The notes below the pieces were generated by a model. That model was not told the origin of the DNA, made no database searches, and worked only from the letters and a program-made list of their open reading frames with translations. Both the position numbers and the translations under genes were made by a program. A DNA stretch of 64,000 nucleotides from Anas platyrhynchos. Taxonomy: Eukaryota; Chordata; Aves; Anseriformes; Anatidae. This document shows positions 36,179-64,000 of this stretch, piece after piece (position 1 is the first letter of the stretch; every line of letters starts with the position of its first letter). The stretch is taken from contig NC_092597.1 of assembly GCF_047663525.1 (NCBI RefSeq), forward strand, positions 22,274,001 to 22,338,000. The letters are read 5' to 3'.

Positions 36179-36688
36179 GTTCTGATTTCACTCGGGTTGT
36201 TTTGTCCAAGTCTTTCAGTAGCCCTCAGGCAGGCCTCCTTTGACACACTCTTTTTTTTTTTTCTTTTTTTCTTTTTTTTCCATATTATATAGAGTCATTC
36301 AGCAAAAAAGTATCCTGAGAAATAGCAAAAGTGTACAAAATCATCAAATCCATGGAAAGACGGCCTTCCCAGGCCTCGATTTTTGGAGTCAAGTTCGAAG
36401 GGTTTCTCCGAATCCAGTCTTCTCAACATAAAAAATAGATCCAAAAAGTAGTCCTAAAGCTGCTGAGCGGGAAGAAGTCTGTGATGCCAAGAGGACGAGG
36501 CCCCACTGGATCCCCAAAAATGTCAGGGATGGGAGAGTTTGCCAGACTCTGCCAAGGAGTCTTTTACTTAGCAGCAGTGGGAAAAATCCATGGTGACCAG
36601 CCTTGGTAAAGCCATCGTCAAAAGAAACGCACCAAGAGGCCTGAGACAGGTCGGAATGACAAACTTCACAGAGTTTCCAAAAGGCTGT

Positions 36689-36724
36689 ACACACACACAT
36701 ATATATATATTTATATATATATAA
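36689..36724. repeat. (CA)n/(TA)n simple repeat in IGDCC3 3' UTR
   Basis: A short ACACACAC run passes into alternating TA interrupted by one TTTA. Such TA tracts are often polymorphic. Confidence 0.9.
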
Positions 36725-36867
36725 AAATAAAGCAAAACAAAAAAATAACAATCAGACCGTAGAAATCTTCAATTGACCTGAGATTTGAGGAAATCATCCT
36801 AAAGACGTCGCCAGCCGCGGTTTTGGTTTCTGGTAGCTCCTCCACGAGGGTTCGAGCCTTGGCAGGT

Positions 36868-64000
<27,133 letters not shown>

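Larger units (their letters stand above)
32050..36867 (-). other. IGDCC3: Probable long 3' UTR of IGDCC3
   Basis: From the stop codon at 36868 down to the paired AATAAA signals at 32089-32073 there is no other gene, and no canonical - strand AATAAA was noticed in between. Four exact let-7 8-mer sites all lie in this span in the sense of the transcript. Together these suggest one 3' UTR of about 4.8 kb. Its end has not been shown directly, and shorter isoforms are possible. Confidence 0.6.

Overview
The window is vertebrate nuclear DNA and very probably comes from a bird. It holds ordinary GT-AG spliced genes, no prokaryotic gene organisation, compact GC-rich genes, and at least two CR1 LINE fragments with the avian-type 3' end. 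I find three protein-coding genes. Each was rebuilt exon by exon, and reading phase is preserved at every junction. The order matches the human 15q22.31 neighbourhood (PARP16 - IGDCC3), with a gonadotropin-releasing hormone receptor gene alongside that I do not associate with that human interval.

Layout. 1-3.55 kb: upstream flank with no supported gene. 3.55-5.57 kb (+): complete three-exon GnRH receptor gene (370 aa). Its second intron is almost entirely a CR1 element. 5.6-10.8 kb: convergent intergenic space with AT-rich blocks that may be regulatory. 10.9-16.06 kb (-): complete six-exon PARP16 gene (329 aa, ER tail-anchored mono-ADP-ribosyltransferase) with a CpG-rich promoter and three tandem YY1-like motifs just upstream. 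16.5-32 kb: large gene-free interval with a near-perfect palindrome, an (ATTTT)n microsatellite, a G-quadruplex-type tract and many AT-rich, CpG-retaining blocks that look like non-coding regulatory sequence. 32.05-62.99 kb (-): IGDCC3 (PUNC), whose last ten coding exons give Ig3, Ig4, two fibronectin III domains, a transmembrane helix and the cytoplasmic tail. Ig1, Ig2 and the signal peptide lie beyond position 64000. A probable 4.8 kb 3' UTR (36.87-32.05 kb) carries four 8-mer let-7 target sites.

The three genes are not a functional unit. They cover pituitary hormone signalling (GNRHR), ER-stress ADP-ribosylation (PARP16) and an embryonic neural cell-surface receptor under probable let-7 control (IGDCC3). 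I found no RNA gene, CRISPR array, provirus or novel multi-gene system. The most unusual observations are the CR1-filled receptor intron with a latent splice site, the let-7 sites, the 55-bp palindrome and the clusters of candidate regulatory DNA. Statements about conservation are inference, since no alignment could be run.
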